From NCBI GenBank assembly GCA_958421275.1, contig CATZLI010000002.1, forward strand, positions 124,001 to 188,000: a DNA stretch of 64,000 bases. The letters run 5' to 3'. This DNA comes from an uncultured Collinsella sp. GTDB lineage: Bacteria > Actinomycetota > Coriobacteriia > Coriobacteriales > Coriobacteriaceae. Shown here piece after piece: positions 7,594 through 15,996 of this stretch. Numbering within the stretch: position 1 is the first letter of the stretch; each line of letters begins with the position of its first letter. Below the pieces are notes generated by a model that worked only from the letters and a program-made list of their open reading frames with translations, was not told the origin of the DNA and did no database searches. Position numbers and translations under genes: made by a program.

Positions 7594-8718
7594 CTAGCGA
7601 TCGAGCTCCGCCAAGGCCTCGCCCAGAAGCCTCAGGCCCTCACGAAGAACGCCCTCGCTCGCGCAGTAACCTAGGCGCGCGCCGCAGGGAAGCTCAAAAC
7701 GGCTACCGGGAACCAACAGCACTCCCCTCTCGGCCAGCAGGCGCTTGCAGAACTCCTCGTCATTCTCGGGAATGTCCAGCTGGATAAACGAGGTGGACAC
7801 ACCCTGCGGGGCCGTCCAGGAGACACGATGCTGCGTGTCGATCCAAGCCTGCACGATATCGCGGTTTCCAAACACAATCTTGCGGTTGCGTTCGAGGATC
7901 TTGTCCTTGTGCTCGAGCACATAGGTCGCCAGGGCGTCGTTGAACACGCCGCCGCAAATCATGGTGTAGTCGCGGTAGGTGCGAATGCGGCTAGATACCT
8001 CTTCGTCTGCCACAACCCAGCCCACACGGGCCGCAGGCGTCGAATAGGTCTTGGACACCGAGTTGGTGACGATGGCTTTCTCGTACACGTCGGCCATCGA
8101 CATAAAGTCCTCGGTGTTCTCAAGCGGCAGGTACACCTCGTCGCAAAGAACATAGGCGCCCACCGAGCGGGCGATCTCGGCAATCTGTCCGAGCGTATCG
8201 GCATCGAGCACCGTACCGATGGGGTTCGATGCGTTGTTGATGCAGATAAGCTTGGTGTTGGGGCGCACCAAGCGCTTGAGTTCCTCGATATCGGGCTTCC
8301 AGCCGAGTTCCTCGCGAAGCTCCCAATACTCGACCTCGGCGCTCAGCGTGCGCGGAATCTCGTAGAGCGGCGCGTAGGTGGGCCACTCGGCGATAACGTG
8401 GTCGCCGGGCTCGACCACAGCCATGATGGCGTTGAGGTTTGCGCCCGTGCAGCCATTGGTCTGCAGAATATGATCGGGATTGACCTCGCGACGATACAGC
8501 TTGGCTACCTCGGCCTTAAACTCAGGCGAACCCTCGATCCAGCCGTAGTTCATCTTCTCGCGATCCAGGCGCTCATAGAACGTGGCGCTGTCCTGCTCAT
8601 CGAGCGCGCGCAGCTCGCCCATGGTAAGCGACGAAATCGTCGACTGGGCGATATCCCACGTAGCGCTCTTCTCCCAAACGTTAAGCCACTCCTCAACGCC
8701 GATCGTCTTGATATCCAT
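7594..8718 (-). CDS. PLP-dependent class I/II aminotransferase, ArcT-like
   Basis: A 374-residue fold-type I PLP enzyme. The cofactor lysine is K223 in SVSKTYSTPAARVGW; NNASNPIG (161-168) and DEVY (193-196) are the usual PLP-ring and phosphate-side motifs. The start at 8718 was chosen because AAGGAG precedes it by seven bases; the ATGs further upstream have no such site. It follows arcA2 on the same strand, about 150 bases away across a strong hairpin. Lactic acid bacteria have a putative transaminase, ArcT, inside their arc operons, and this gene is a good counterpart. Its substrate (arginine, ornithine or citrulline-derived) is unknown; related PLP enzymes also include capreomycidine synthases. 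Confidence 0.75.
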   Translation of the reverse strand: MDIKTIGVEEWLNVWEKSATWDIAQSTISSLTMGELRALDEQDSATFYERLDREKMNYGWIEGSPEFKAEVAKLYRREVNPDHILQTNGCTGANLNAIMAVVEPGDHVIAEWPTYAPLYEIPRTLSAEVEYWELREELGWKPDIEELKRLVRPNTKLICINNASNPIGTVLDADTLGQIAEIARSVGAYVLCDEVYLPLENTEDFMSMADVYEKAIVTNSVSKTYSTPAARVGWVVADEEVSSRIRTYRDYTMICGGVFNDALATYVLEHKDKILERNRKIVFGNRDIVQAWIDTQHRVSWTAPQGVSTSFIQLDIPENDEEFCKRLLAERGVLLVPGSRFELPCGARLGYCASEGVLREGLRLLGEALAELDR

Positions 8719-8775
8719 GGCCAAGCTCCTTACAAAAGCAGTCATCCAATCGAGTTGACGTTCCTCATACAAGAA

Positions 8776-8805
8776 TGGGGCGGTGCGAATATCCGCACCG
8801 CCCCA
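8776..8805 (-). terminator. Perfect 12-bp hairpin between arcA2 and the arcT-like gene
   Basis: TGGGGCGGTGCG at 8776-8787 pairs perfectly with CGCACCGCCCCA at 8794-8805 around a six-base loop. It lies 62 bases after the arcA2 stop and 57 bases before the next start. The minus-strand sequence after the stem, TTCTTGTATG, is only moderately T-rich, so it may be a leaky terminator controlling the arcA2/arcT ratio. Confidence 0.65.
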
Positions 8806-8867
8806 ATGGGAGACATCTAATGGCAGCTAGATGTATGTATTAAGACCTGTACGGGTCCTTGAAGACC

Positions 8868-10109
8868 TTAGAGGTCCTCGCGCCAGAAGGGCATGCTCAT
8901 GCAGCGCGGGCCGCCGCGGCCGCGGGAGAGCTCGGCGGAGGGCACGACGAGAAGGTCCAGGCCCTCCTTGTACAGCACGTCGTTGGTGACGGTGTTGCGG
9001 GCGTAGACGCAGATCTTGCCGGGCTCGACGCACAGGGTGTTGGAGCCGTCGTTCCACTGCTCGCGGGAGGCCGCGATCGGGTCGCCGCCGCCGCAGGGGA
9101 TCAGCTTGACCTGGTCGACGCCGGTGGCGTCCTCCAGGACGTGCTCGAGGGTGTCCTCGATCAGGCGGATGTTCACGTCGCCCGGGTTCTTGCCGGCGGT
9201 CAGCTCGTAGACGCGCAGGGTGCCCATGATGGCGGGGTGGATCGTGAACTTATCGACGTCGATCTGGGTGAAGACCGTGTCGAGGTGCATGAAGGCGCGC
9301 GAGACCGGGATGTCGAAGGCCAGGATGCGCTCGACCTTGGAGTCGGAGTTCCAGAAGATGTTCTGGGCCATGACGTCGATAGCGGCGGCCTGGGTGCGCT
9401 GGGAGATGCCGACGGCGAGGGTCTTCTCGTTGATGTTCAGCACGTCGCCGCCCTCGGTGTGGAACTGGCAGTCGCGGCGGAAGTACAGGGAGACGTCCTT
9501 GTAGTCGGGGTGGTACTTGAAGACGTACTTGCCGTACAGGGTCTCGCGGTTGCGGGTGACCGAGTACATGCGGTTGAGGTTGACGCCCTCGCCGACGACC
9601 GCGAACGGGTCGCGGGTGAAGTAGAGGTTGGGCATCGGGTCGATGATCAGGTCGGACTCGGACTCGGAGTTGACCAGGGAGTCGAGGGTCGTGGACGCCG
9701 TGAGGGGCATGTCGATCTCGGCCTTGGTCATGCCGGCCATGGTCTTCTTGACGAACTCGAGGTTGTCCTCGATGGAGTCCAGCTTCTCGCGGACGACCTG
9801 CGGCATGTGCTGGCCGCGGATGCCGGCCTCGGCGATGTACTGGTCGGTGAACTCGGCGCGGGCGCCGGGGACCTGGTCGAACACCTCGGCGACGAGGTTC
9901 TCGAGGTAGAGGACCTCCACGCCCTGGTCCCTCAGGATCTGGGCGAAGGTGTCGTGCTCCTGCTGTGCGACCTCCAGGAACGGGACGTCGTCGAACAGGA
10001 GTCGCTCGAGCTCGTCGGGCGGCAGGTTGAGGAGCTCGTCGCCGGGACGGTGCAGGCAGACCTTCCTGAGCTTGCCGATCTCGGAAGGCACGTGCAGACC
10101 TTTCGTCAT
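8868..10109 (-). CDS. arcA: Arginine deiminase, copy 2 (identical to copy 1)
   Basis: 413 residues, the same sequence as the copy at 5780-7021, with all catalytic motifs and Cys403 intact. Translations of the opposite and shifted frames also match between the two copies, which shows that the DNA itself is identical or nearly so, including the ribosome binding site. Flanks on both sides differ. This copy pairs with the arcT-like gene rather than with arcB and arcD. Identity confined to the gene body is what recent duplication or ongoing gene conversion would give. It doubles the gene dose and may respond to a slightly different promoter. Confidence 0.97.
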   Translation of the reverse strand: MTKGLHVPSEIGKLRKVCLHRPGDELLNLPPDELERLLFDDVPFLEVAQQEHDTFAQILRDQGVEVLYLENLVAEVFDQVPGARAEFTDQYIAEAGIRGQHMPQVVREKLDSIEDNLEFVKKTMAGMTKAEIDMPLTASTTLDSLVNSESESDLIIDPMPNLYFTRDPFAVVGEGVNLNRMYSVTRNRETLYGKYVFKYHPDYKDVSLYFRRDCQFHTEGGDVLNINEKTLAVGISQRTQAAAIDVMAQNIFWNSDSKVERILAFDIPVSRAFMHLDTVFTQIDVDKFTIHPAIMGTLRVYELTAGKNPGDVNIRLIEDTLEHVLEDATGVDQVKLIPCGGGDPIAASREQWNDGSNTLCVEPGKICVYARNTVTNDVLYKEGLDLLVVPSAELSRGRGGPRCMSMPFWREDL

Positions 10110-10191
10110 GGCCTCCTACCTTTCTTTCGGGCCTTACTGGCCGAATGTATCAGCGCCCCTCCGTATGGGACGCTGCTTGCTGACAGCTCTA

Positions 10192-10257
10192 GTTATATCC
10201 AAAAACCACTCGCAATTCCACCTCGCCCCCGAACGGTCAGCAAAGTGAGATGAACGG
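10192..10257 (-). promoter_or_regulatory. arcA2 promoter with paired GAACGG operator-like boxes
   Basis: Plus-strand sequence: -10 GTTATA at 10192-10197 (TATAAC when transcribed), -35 candidate ATTCCA at 10215-10220 with a 17-base spacer, GAACGG boxes at 10231-10236 and 10252-10257. Box spacing (21 bases), distance to the -35 and the block CCACCTCGCCCCCGAACGGT are the same as at arcA1, while intervening bases differ. Confidence 0.6.
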
Positions 10258-10661
10258 TATATCGCATATGATTCCCCCATGATGCACTTCAGTTCTCTAA
10301 AGCAGGTTTTTAAAGGTAAACGTTCTTTTTTCTAAGGAATTAAGCAAGATTGCACGAATAATTTCATGTTTAGGAATTGCATAGCCAAAACGCTTTTCTG
10401 CATATTTATGTCGTTTGTCCGTGATTCGATTTGGATTCGATTATATTCAGCTTGCAATCATTCTTATTCATACATCCTCACCAGTTGAGTATGGATATAG
10501 ATTGTTTTCAAAACGGGTTGGGCAGTTAGTTGCATGCCTTGACAGCGTAAGAAGTAGGTAAAGATACCGTTCGCACAATACGTCCGTGCCATAAGTCGAC
10601 TAAATTGAGACAATAGTGGATAGTGTTAGGCTACCGTCCCCTGCGGGGACTGAACGGACAG
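10258..10661. other. Gap between divergent arcA2 and ppk1
   Basis: About 400 bases, AT-rich from roughly 10290 to 10500. It has to hold the ppk1 promoter, but I could not pick a convincing -35/-10 pair. No ORF with a ribosome binding site, no RNA gene and no strong inverted repeat were seen. Confidence 0.5.
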
Positions 10662-13241
10662 ATGCATATGCCGAGCAAAATCGAAAAAAAGCAAGCCGCC
10701 GCAAAGCTGCGCAAACCGCCGCGCGACTTCTCGTACACGCAGAACCGAGAGCTCAGCTGGCTACGCTTTGACAACCGTGTGCTCGACGAGGCTTTTGATG
10801 AGTCCGTGCCGTTATTCGAGCGCCTTAAGTTCGTCTCGATCTTCGAGTCAAACCTCGATGAGTTCCTTATGGTGCGCGTGGGTGGCCTGTCCGACCTTGC
10901 CGAGCTCAAAAAACAACCTGTCGACAACAAGAGCAATATGACCGCCTCCGAACAGGTCGATGCCGTCATGGCCGAAATGCCCGGGCTCCTTACCCGTTGG
11001 GAGTCCATCTTTAAGAACATCGAGGGCAAGCTCGACACCCTGGGCGTTCACCGCGCGCGTGTCGATTCGCTTACGCCCGAGGAGCGCACCTTTGTAACCC
11101 GTTACTTCCAGGCCTACGTGTCGCCGGTCATCTCACCGCTGGTGATCGACCCGCGCCACCCCTTCCCCAACCTGCGCAACGGCGCACTTTACCTGGCGTG
11201 CGGCCTGGACGGCGTCACCGACGAGGAAAGTCTGCTGGGCCTGATCGAGATTCCCGCTTCGATGAACCGCGTGGTCGAAATCCCCTCGCCCACCGGGACC
11301 TACTCCTACATTCTGCTCGAGGACGTCATCCTCGCCTGCCTGGACAGCTGCTTCGGCTCCTATAAGCCGCTCGACCGCGCGCTCATCCGCGTCACCCGCA
11401 ACGCCGACATCGATCCGGACGGCGAGGGCGTCGAGGAGGAAGAGGACTACCGCCAGCATATGAAGCGCATCCTCAAGAAGCGCCTGCGCCTGCAGCCGGT
11501 AGTGCTCGCCGTCTCGGGCTCACTCGAAAAAGCAACGCTCAAGACTATCCGCAAGGCGCTCGAGCTCTCGCGCCGCTCGGTCTTTACCTGCGATATCCCG
11601 CTCAACCTGGGCTATGTCTTCGGCATTGAGGGCAAGATTCCCGAGCACTTGCGCAACGAGCTGCTCTTTACGCCGTTTAAGCCGCAGCCCAACCCCACCA
11701 TCGATATGGCCCGCTCCATCCGCGAGCAGGTACTTCAACACGACAAGCTGCTCTTTTATCCCTATGAGGCCATGAACCCCTTCCTGGATCTGGTGCACGA
11801 GGCCGCCTACGACCCCGAATGCATCTCACTGCGCATCACGCTCTACCGCGTGGCCAAGCAGAGCCGCCTGTGCGAGTCGCTGATCGATGCCGCCGAGAAC
11901 GGCAAAGAGGTCACGGTGCTCATGGAGCTCCGCGCCCGCTTCGACGAGCAAAACAACATCGAGTGGGCCGAGCGTCTGGAAGAGGCAGGCTGCACCGTTA
12001 TCTACGGCTCCGAGGGCTTTAAGTGCCACTCCAAGATCTGCCAGCTCACCTATCGCGAGGGCATGGCACTTACACGCCTGACGCTGTTGGGCACTGGCAA
12101 CTTTAACGAGAAGACGGCCAAGCTCTACAGCGACTTTATGCTCATGACCGCCCATCCCGGCATCGGCGAGGACGCCAACTTGTTCTTCCGCAACCTGTCG
12201 CTGGGCAACCTGCGCGGCGATTACCGCTTCCTGGGCGTGGCGCCGGTCGGCCTGAAGCCGCTCATCATGCGCGGCCTGGATCGCGAGATCCAGCGCGCCC
12301 TCGCTGGCGAGCCCGCCCGCGTGTTCTTTAAGCTCAACTCGCTCACCGACCGCGAGGTCATCGACAAGATCGCCGAGGCATCGTGCGCAGGAGTCCGCGT
12401 GGATATGATCATCCGCGGCATCTCGTGCCTCAAGCCAGGCGTTCCGGGCAAGACCGAGAACGTGCATGTCCGTTCTATCGTCGGACGCTTTTTGGAGCAT
12501 GCGCGCGTTTACGCCTTTGGCGTGGACTCGGACATGATCTATCTGAGCTCGGCCGACATGATGACGCGCAACACCGAGCACCGCGTGGAGATCGCCTTCC
12601 CCGTGCTCGACCCCACCTGCCGCGCACTGGTGCACGAGTACATGGGCATGCAGCTGCGCGACAACGTGAAGGCCCGCAGCCTCACGAGCGACGGCACCTG
12701 GGTTCCCGTGAAGCGTGCAGAGGGTGAGAAACCCTTCAACTCGCAGGAAGCCCTACTGGAGCGTGCCTATCGCAACGCCGAGGCCGCCGCGCAGCAGCGC
12801 GCACAGGAGAAGGAACGTGTGGCCGAGGAGGCCATTCAGGCCGATGTTGAACACGGGGCAGCTGCCAAACCGGAAGCGGTTGCAGCTCCCCCGGTGAATG
12901 AGCCCGAGGCTGCCGCAGAGCCCGCCGTGGAGAAAGCGCCCGAGCCCGCTACTGCGACTCCGGAGCCCGCCGCCGAGGCAAAGCCCGCCCCTGCTCCTGA
13001 GCCGCAGCCGGCCACACCCAAGGTCCAAGAGGTCCAGGCGACCGTCATTGAGCCCGAGCCTGCACCTGCACCTCAGCCCGATCCGCAGGTCATCAAGCCC
13101 GCACCCGAGACGAGCGCCCGTCGCGATAAGCCCGCCGGCAAGACCAAGGCCATCGAGCGCCATCGCCCCGGCCGCGTGCGCATGGGCCTGGGTCTGATCG
13201 GCCTGGGTCTTAAGACGCTCATTACCGGCAAGACGAAATAG
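10662..13241 (+). CDS. ppk1: Polyphosphate kinase 1 with extra low-complexity C-terminal tail
   Basis: An 859-residue PPK1, which reversibly transfers the terminal phosphate of ATP onto polyphosphate. The N domain starts SYTQNRELSWLRFDNRVLDE, and the two phospholipase D-like catalytic histidines are present: about His456 in GFKCHSKI (the autophosphorylated one) and about His613 in LEHARVYAFG. The usual enzyme would end near residue 695. Here about 165 more residues follow: an Ala/Glu-rich helix-like stretch (about 705-735), a Pro/Ala/Glu-rich linker, then a basic amphipathic end, GRVRMGLGLIGLGLKTL. ATG 10662 was chosen over GTG 10623 by homology; the ribosome binding site is weak and ATG 10668 is also possible. 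Confidence 0.92.
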   Translation: MHMPSKIEKKQAAAKLRKPPRDFSYTQNRELSWLRFDNRVLDEAFDESVPLFERLKFVSIFESNLDEFLMVRVGGLSDLAELKKQPVDNKSNMTASEQVDAVMAEMPGLLTRWESIFKNIEGKLDTLGVHRARVDSLTPEERTFVTRYFQAYVSPVISPLVIDPRHPFPNLRNGALYLACGLDGVTDEESLLGLIEIPASMNRVVEIPSPTGTYSYILLEDVILACLDSCFGSYKPLDRALIRVTRNADIDPDGEGVEEEEDYRQHMKRILKKRLRLQPVVLAVSGSLEKATLKTIRKALELSRRSVFTCDIPLNLGYVFGIEGKIPEHLRNELLFTPFKPQPNPTIDMARSIREQVLQHDKLLFYPYEAMNPFLDLVHEAAYDPECISLRITLYRVAKQSRLCESLIDAAENGKEVTVLMELRARFDEQNNIEWAERLEEAGCTVIYGSEGFKCHSKICQLTYREGMALTRLTLLGTGNFNEKTAKLYSDFMLMTAHPGIGEDANLFFRNLSLGNLRGDYRFLGVAPVGLKPLIMRGLDREIQRALAGEPARVFFKLNSLTDREVIDKIAEASCAGVRVDMIIRGISCLKPGVPGKTENVHVRSIVGRFLEHARVYAFGVDSDMIYLSSADMMTRNTEHRVEIAFPVLDPTCRALVHEYMGMQLRDNVKARSLTSDGTWVPVKRAEGEKPFNSQEALLERAYRNAEAAAQQRAQEKERVAEEAIQADVEHGAAAKPEAVAAPPVNEPEAAAEPAVEKAPEPATATPEPAAEAKPAPAPEPQPATPKVQEVQATVIEPEPAPAPQPDPQVIKPAPETSARRDKPAGKTKAIERHRPGRVRMGLGLIGLGLKTLITGKTK

Positions 13242-13264
13242 TCGTTTGTAGAAGCAGTTTGTAG

Positions 13265-13310
13265 AAGCGCCCCGCATTTGAGGAAAGCCTCGGATGCGGG
13301 GCGCTTTTCC
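13265..13310 (+). terminator. Terminator after ppk1
   Basis: A long GC-rich stem (AAGCGCCCCGCAT at 13265-13277 pairing with the ATGCGGGGCGCTT ending at 13306) followed by TTTT. It lies 24 bases after the ppk1 stop. Confidence 0.9.
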
Positions 13311-13354
13311 CTGCTACCATGGTGCGAACAACAACGCGAATGACAGGCAGGAAT

Positions 13355-14668
13355 ATGAAGCTCACTATAGAATCGATGACCTACGGCGCCGACGGGCTGG
13401 CGCACGCCGACAACGGCAAGGCCGTCTTTGTGCAGGGCGCCGTGGCAGGCGACACCGTCGAGGCCGAGGTCGTACAGGACGGCAAGTCGTTCATGCGTGC
13501 CCGCACCACCGAGATTCTGGAGCCAAGCCCCGATCGCATTCAGTCTCCCTGCCCCTTCGTGGGCATCTGCGGCGGCTGCTCGTGGGGCAATCTCTCACGC
13601 ACGGCACAGCTCGCCGCCAAGGAGCAAAATCTGCGCTCCACGCTCGAGCGTATCGGCAAGTTCAGCCCCGATCAAGTCGATGAACTGGTGCAACCCATCC
13701 GCCACACCAAGGATGATTGGGGCTACCGCAATAAAATCGAACTCGAGCCGACCGTTGTAAACGGCCGCGTGCGTCTTGGCATGCACGGTGTCGATCCTCG
13801 CAAGATCGTGACCGTCGATTCGTGCCCGTTGTTCGACAAACGCTTCCCCAAGGCACTCAAATCGGTCGTCGGCGCGCTCAATTATCTGAGCGGCAGCCAC
13901 GACCTGGGCCTTGAGCGCGTGGGCATTCGCGCCTCGCGTCGCACCAAGGCACTCGAGGTGGCGCTCTGGACGCCTACGGGCTCTTTCCCGCGCTCGCAAG
14001 TCTCGCGCGTGTTGGCAGACGCCGCGCACCCCACAAGTGTCGTACGCGTGATGAGCAAGGGCGAAAAGAAGGCCCGCCGTGTTTCCAAGGTCGAAATGCT
14101 CGCCGGAGAGGGCTCATGGACCGAGAATATCGCCGAGGGTCAGATGCGCTTGTCTGCCCCGTCTTTTTTCCAGGTCAACACCAAGGGTGCCGAGATTTTG
14201 ATCGAGCTTGTCATGGAAACGCTCGATCCGCAGGAAGACGAGCTTGCCGTGGACCTGTACTGCGGTGCCGGCACCTTTACCCTGCCGCTCGCCCGCCGCT
14301 GCGACTTTGTCGCCGCCGTCGAGGCCTACGGCCCCGCCGTGCGCGACCTGCGCCGAAACCTGGAGATCAACAAGCTTGATAACGTCGACGTCATTGGCGG
14401 AGACGCGGTGCGCGAGTTCCCCGACCAGGATGCCGACGTCTTGGTGGTCGACCCGCCGCGCGCAGGCCTCGCCCCCGAAGCGATCGACCTTATCGCCAGC
14501 ACGAGTGCCCACGATGTCGCCTACGTGAGCTGCGACCCGGCCACCCTGGCGCGCGATCTCAAACGCTTTGTCGAAGAAGGCACCTTCTCCCCCGTAAAGA
14601 TCACGCCAGTCGACCTGTTCCCACAAACCTTCCACTGCGAGACCGTCGTCCACCTTAGGCGCAACTAG
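13355..14668 (+). CDS. rlmD: 23S rRNA (uracil-5-)-methyltransferase, TrmA/RlmD family
   Basis: 437 residues. An N-terminal TRAM-like RNA-binding domain (about 1-55) is followed by cysteines that ligate a 4Fe-4S cluster (C66, C72, C75 in CPFVGICGGC, and a later one in DSCPLF), and then a Rossmann methyltransferase domain with DLYCGAGTFTLPLA (SAM binding), DPPRAGL near 365 and the catalytic cysteine in YVSCDPATLARD near 393. The family methylates C5 of specific uridines in 23S rRNA or tRNA; RlmD (U1939) is the likeliest but RlmCD-type specificity cannot be excluded. ATG 13355 begins the conserved domain and has AGGCAGGA upstream. Confidence 0.85.
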   Translation: MKLTIESMTYGADGLAHADNGKAVFVQGAVAGDTVEAEVVQDGKSFMRARTTEILEPSPDRIQSPCPFVGICGGCSWGNLSRTAQLAAKEQNLRSTLERIGKFSPDQVDELVQPIRHTKDDWGYRNKIELEPTVVNGRVRLGMHGVDPRKIVTVDSCPLFDKRFPKALKSVVGALNYLSGSHDLGLERVGIRASRRTKALEVALWTPTGSFPRSQVSRVLADAAHPTSVVRVMSKGEKKARRVSKVEMLAGEGSWTENIAEGQMRLSAPSFFQVNTKGAEILIELVMETLDPQEDELAVDLYCGAGTFTLPLARRCDFVAAVEAYGPAVRDLRRNLEINKLDNVDVIGGDAVREFPDQDADVLVVDPPRAGLAPEAIDLIASTSAHDVAYVSCDPATLARDLKRFVEEGTFSPVKITPVDLFPQTFHCETVVHLRRN

Positions 14669-14774
14669 CCACTTAATCATTGCTCAGAAAAATCATTGGG
14701 AAATCGAGCGTGGCAAGCGGAGGTCTTCGGGGTATAAGACGGCTAATTGTATGCCGCCTATGAAAGGAACCCTC

Positions 14775-15317
14775 ATGCCCAGCGTTGCCGTTCTCGCCGC
14801 CGATGGCTTTGAAACTATTGAATGCTTGACCATGGTCGATGTCATGCGTCGCGGCGGCGTGCGTGCCACGCTCGTCTCGATTATGCCCACGCGTGAGGTC
14901 GTAAGCTCGCTGCAGATCCCCGTGACCTGCGATGCGCTCTTTGATGAGATCAACTTTGACGAGTACGACTGCGTCGTGCTGCCCGGCGGCCTGCCCGGTG
15001 CCACCAACCTGCGCGCCGATCAGCGTGTCTGCGACGTGGTCTGCGAGTTCGCCGCGACCAAGCACGTCGCCGCCATCTGCGCCGCCCCGTTTATCCTGGG
15101 CGAGCTCGACCTACTCGAGGGGCGCCACGCCACGTGCTTCCCTGGCTTTGAGAAAAGCTTCCCCGAAGGCGCCTATACTGGCGAGAAGGTCACGCAAGAC
15201 GGCAACATCATCACTGCCAGCGGCATGGCACAGTCACTCCCCTTTGCATTGGAGCTGCTGCGCACGCTCGCCGGCGACAAGGCCGTCGAGAAGGTCGCCG
15301 AGGGCATCCAACTATGA
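14775..15317 (+). CDS. DJ-1/PfpI family protein
   Basis: 180 residues with the flavodoxin-like DJ-1 fold. The signature cysteine is about C102 in AAICAAPFILGE at the nucleophile elbow, and the partner acidic residue is near the N-terminus (DGFETIE). Relatives include ThiJ/YajL-type deglycase-chaperones and proteases; function here is unassigned, with protein or nucleotide quality control as a general expectation. AAAGGAACC precedes ATG 14775 at good distance. Its stop overlaps the maf start by four bases (ATGA), so the two are translationally coupled. Confidence 0.85.
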   Translation: MPSVAVLAADGFETIECLTMVDVMRRGGVRATLVSIMPTREVVSSLQIPVTCDALFDEINFDEYDCVVLPGGLPGATNLRADQRVCDVVCEFAATKHVAAICAAPFILGELDLLEGRHATCFPGFEKSFPEGAYTGEKVTQDGNIITASGMAQSLPFALELLRTLAGDKAVEKVAEGIQL

Positions 15318-15895
15318 TTTTGGCTTCCCAATCGCCGCGCCGCATAGAGCTGATGCGCGAGGCAGGCTACAACATTCGCGTGATTCCCGCGGATATCGAC
15401 GAAACGCCCTTTGATGGCGAGCCCCCGCTCACGCTTGTCGAGCGCTTGGCACGCGCCAAGGCGGCTGCCGTTGCTGCCGAGTATGCCGAGCCCAATGAGT
15501 TGACCGTCGCGGCCGACACCATCGTCACCTTCGACGGCAAGATTTTGGGCAAGCCGGCAACCGAGGACGAGGCGCGCACCATGCTCCGTGAGCTTTCGGG
15601 CCGCACGCACCAGGTCGCAACCGGCGTCTGCATCGTTAAGGCAGGCGATACGGCCGCCCCGCATGCCGCCGAGAGCCTGTCGTTTGTCGATGTGACCGAC
15701 GTGACGTTCTACGAGCTCACCGACGAGCAGATCGAGCACTACGTTGCCTCGGGTGAGCCCATGGATAAGGCAGGCGCCTACGGCATCCAGGGCACAGGCG
15801 GCCGCATGCTCGTGCACGATATTTCGGGCGACTTCTATAACGTAGTGGGCCTACCCATCGCCCGCGTCGCGCGCGCGATTCAAAAACTCTCGTAA
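15314..15895 (+). CDS. maf: Maf-family nucleoside triphosphate pyrophosphatase
   Basis: 193 residues, full length for the Maf/YhdE family, which hydrolyses dTTP/UTP or modified pyrimidine nucleotides and was first linked to septum formation. The N-terminal phosphate-binding signature reads LASQSPRRIELM, the catalytic DTIV motif lies near residues 68-71 (AADTIVTFDGKILGKP), and the GRTHQVATGV and DKAGAYGIQG motifs are in place. It overlaps the DJ-1-like gene by ATGA and is followed directly by a terminator. Confidence 0.92.
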   Translation: MILASQSPRRIELMREAGYNIRVIPADIDETPFDGEPPLTLVERLARAKAAAVAAEYAEPNELTVAADTIVTFDGKILGKPATEDEARTMLRELSGRTHQVATGVCIVKAGDTAAPHAAESLSFVDVTDVTFYELTDEQIEHYVASGEPMDKAGAYGIQGTGGRMLVHDISGDFYNVVGLPIARVARAIQKLS

Positions 15896-15901
15896 TTGCA
15901 T

Positions 15902-15935
15902 CTGGCGCTGGGTATTCCCCAGCGCCTACAATTTT
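15902..15935 (+). terminator. Terminator after maf
   Basis: A perfect 9-bp stem GGCGCTGGG (15904-15912) with CCCAGCGCC (15918-15926), then TACAATTTT, starting eight bases after the maf stop. Confidence 0.85.
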
Positions 15936-15996
15936 GGCGTACCGTACGGATCCCGACCGGGCACAAGGCGCGGCGGAAAACCGATAGGAGTTAAAC

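Noticed and set aside
5780..10109. The duplicate arcA considered as a mobile element
   Set aside because: No transposase, terminal inverted repeats or target duplications are visible; only the gene and its ribosome binding site are repeated.
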